From Musicola paradisiaca NCPPB 2511 (GTDB taxonomy: Bacteria > Pseudomonadota > Gammaproteobacteria > Enterobacterales > Enterobacteriaceae), in NCBI RefSeq assembly GCF_000400505.1, contig NZ_CM001857.1, positions 4,200,068 through 4,264,067 on the forward strand: a stretch of 64,000 bases of DNA, in the 5' to 3' direction. Shown piece by piece: positions 63,945 through 64,000 of the stretch (position 1 is its first letter; every line of letters starts with the position of its first letter). A program made the position numbers and the translations under genes. The notes below the pieces were generated by a model. It was not told the origin of the DNA. It was given only the letters and a program-made list of their open reading frames with translations, and made no database searches.

Positions 63945-64000
63945 ACCTGGCAGTTCCCTACTCTCACATGGGGAGACCCCACACTACCATCGGCGCTACG
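63945..64000 (-). rRNA. rrf: 5S ribosomal RNA, 3' part (cut by window end)
   Basis: Reverse complement reads CGTAGCGCCGATGGTAGTGT, GGGGTCTCCCCATG and GAGAGTAGGGAACTGCCAGG, the conserved 3' half of enterobacterial 5S rRNA. The gene continues beyond 64000. The location next to aapJQMP matches the E. coli yhdWXYZ-rrnD neighbourhood. Confidence 0.95.

Overview
The window is chromosomal DNA of a gammaproteobacterium of the order Enterobacterales. Gene content, gene order and protein sequences follow Escherichia coli closely: degQ-degS / murA-ibaG-mla / kds-lpt-rpoN-ptsN / tldE / aaeXAB / tldD-yhdP-rng-maf-mreDCB-csrD / acuI / accBC-yhdT-panF-prmA-dusB-fis / yhdWXYZ-rRNA. Differences such as a type II dehydroquinase (aroQ) before accBC, msrPQ next to acuI, and a fairly GC-rich core (a 60-base hand count at 34801-34860 gave 35 G/C) fit a Pectobacteriaceae plant-associated bacterium, most likely Dickeya or a close relative. 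The genus is an inference; no 16S gene is in the window.

Layout. 0.2-3.3 kb: zapG and the periplasmic proteases degQ and degS. 3.4-8.2 kb (minus): murA, ibaG and the mlaFEDCB lipid-transport operon. 8.5-16.6 kb (plus): yrbG, the LPS genes kdsD-kdsC-lptC-lptA-lptB, then rpoN-hpf-ptsN-rapZ-npr. 16.8-20.8 kb: rnk, tldE (pmbA), darP, a LysE exporter and a DUF1543 gene. 20.8-25.3 kb: the aaeXAB efflux operon and its divergent regulator aaeR, with a good CRP-type site. 25.3-37.9 kb (minus): tldD, a frameshifted yhdP, rng, maf, mreDCB and csrD. 38-47.7 kb (plus): acuI, msrPQ, aroQ-accBC, yhdT-panF-prmA and dusB-fis.

The accessory part starts directly after fis. At 47.8-50.5 kb three AT-richer minus-strand genes overlap by four bases each: a DUF3696-type AAA ATPase, a PIN-domain nuclease and an ATP-dependent RNA-ligase-like protein. 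All catalytic motifs look intact. This is the best candidate for an undescribed or poorly described system, plausibly a phage-defence or RNA break-and-repair module. A gene-free stretch follows (50.5-51.2 kb), then an MHYT-GGDEF-EAL c-di-GMP enzyme, a small secreted DUF1471 protein, a divergent LysR/nitrilase pair, an amino-acid uptake pair whose permease is frameshifted in a T6 run, and a glutamine-amidotransferase-like protein lacking the usual catalytic histidine.

The window ends with the yhdWXYZ (aapJQMP) amino-acid ABC operon, a decayed IS3-family element flanked by a perfect 63-bp inverted repeat, and the terminator and 3' end of a 5S rRNA gene on the minus strand. Two genes (yhdP and the cystine-type permease) carry single-base frameshifts that are either real decay or sequencing errors.
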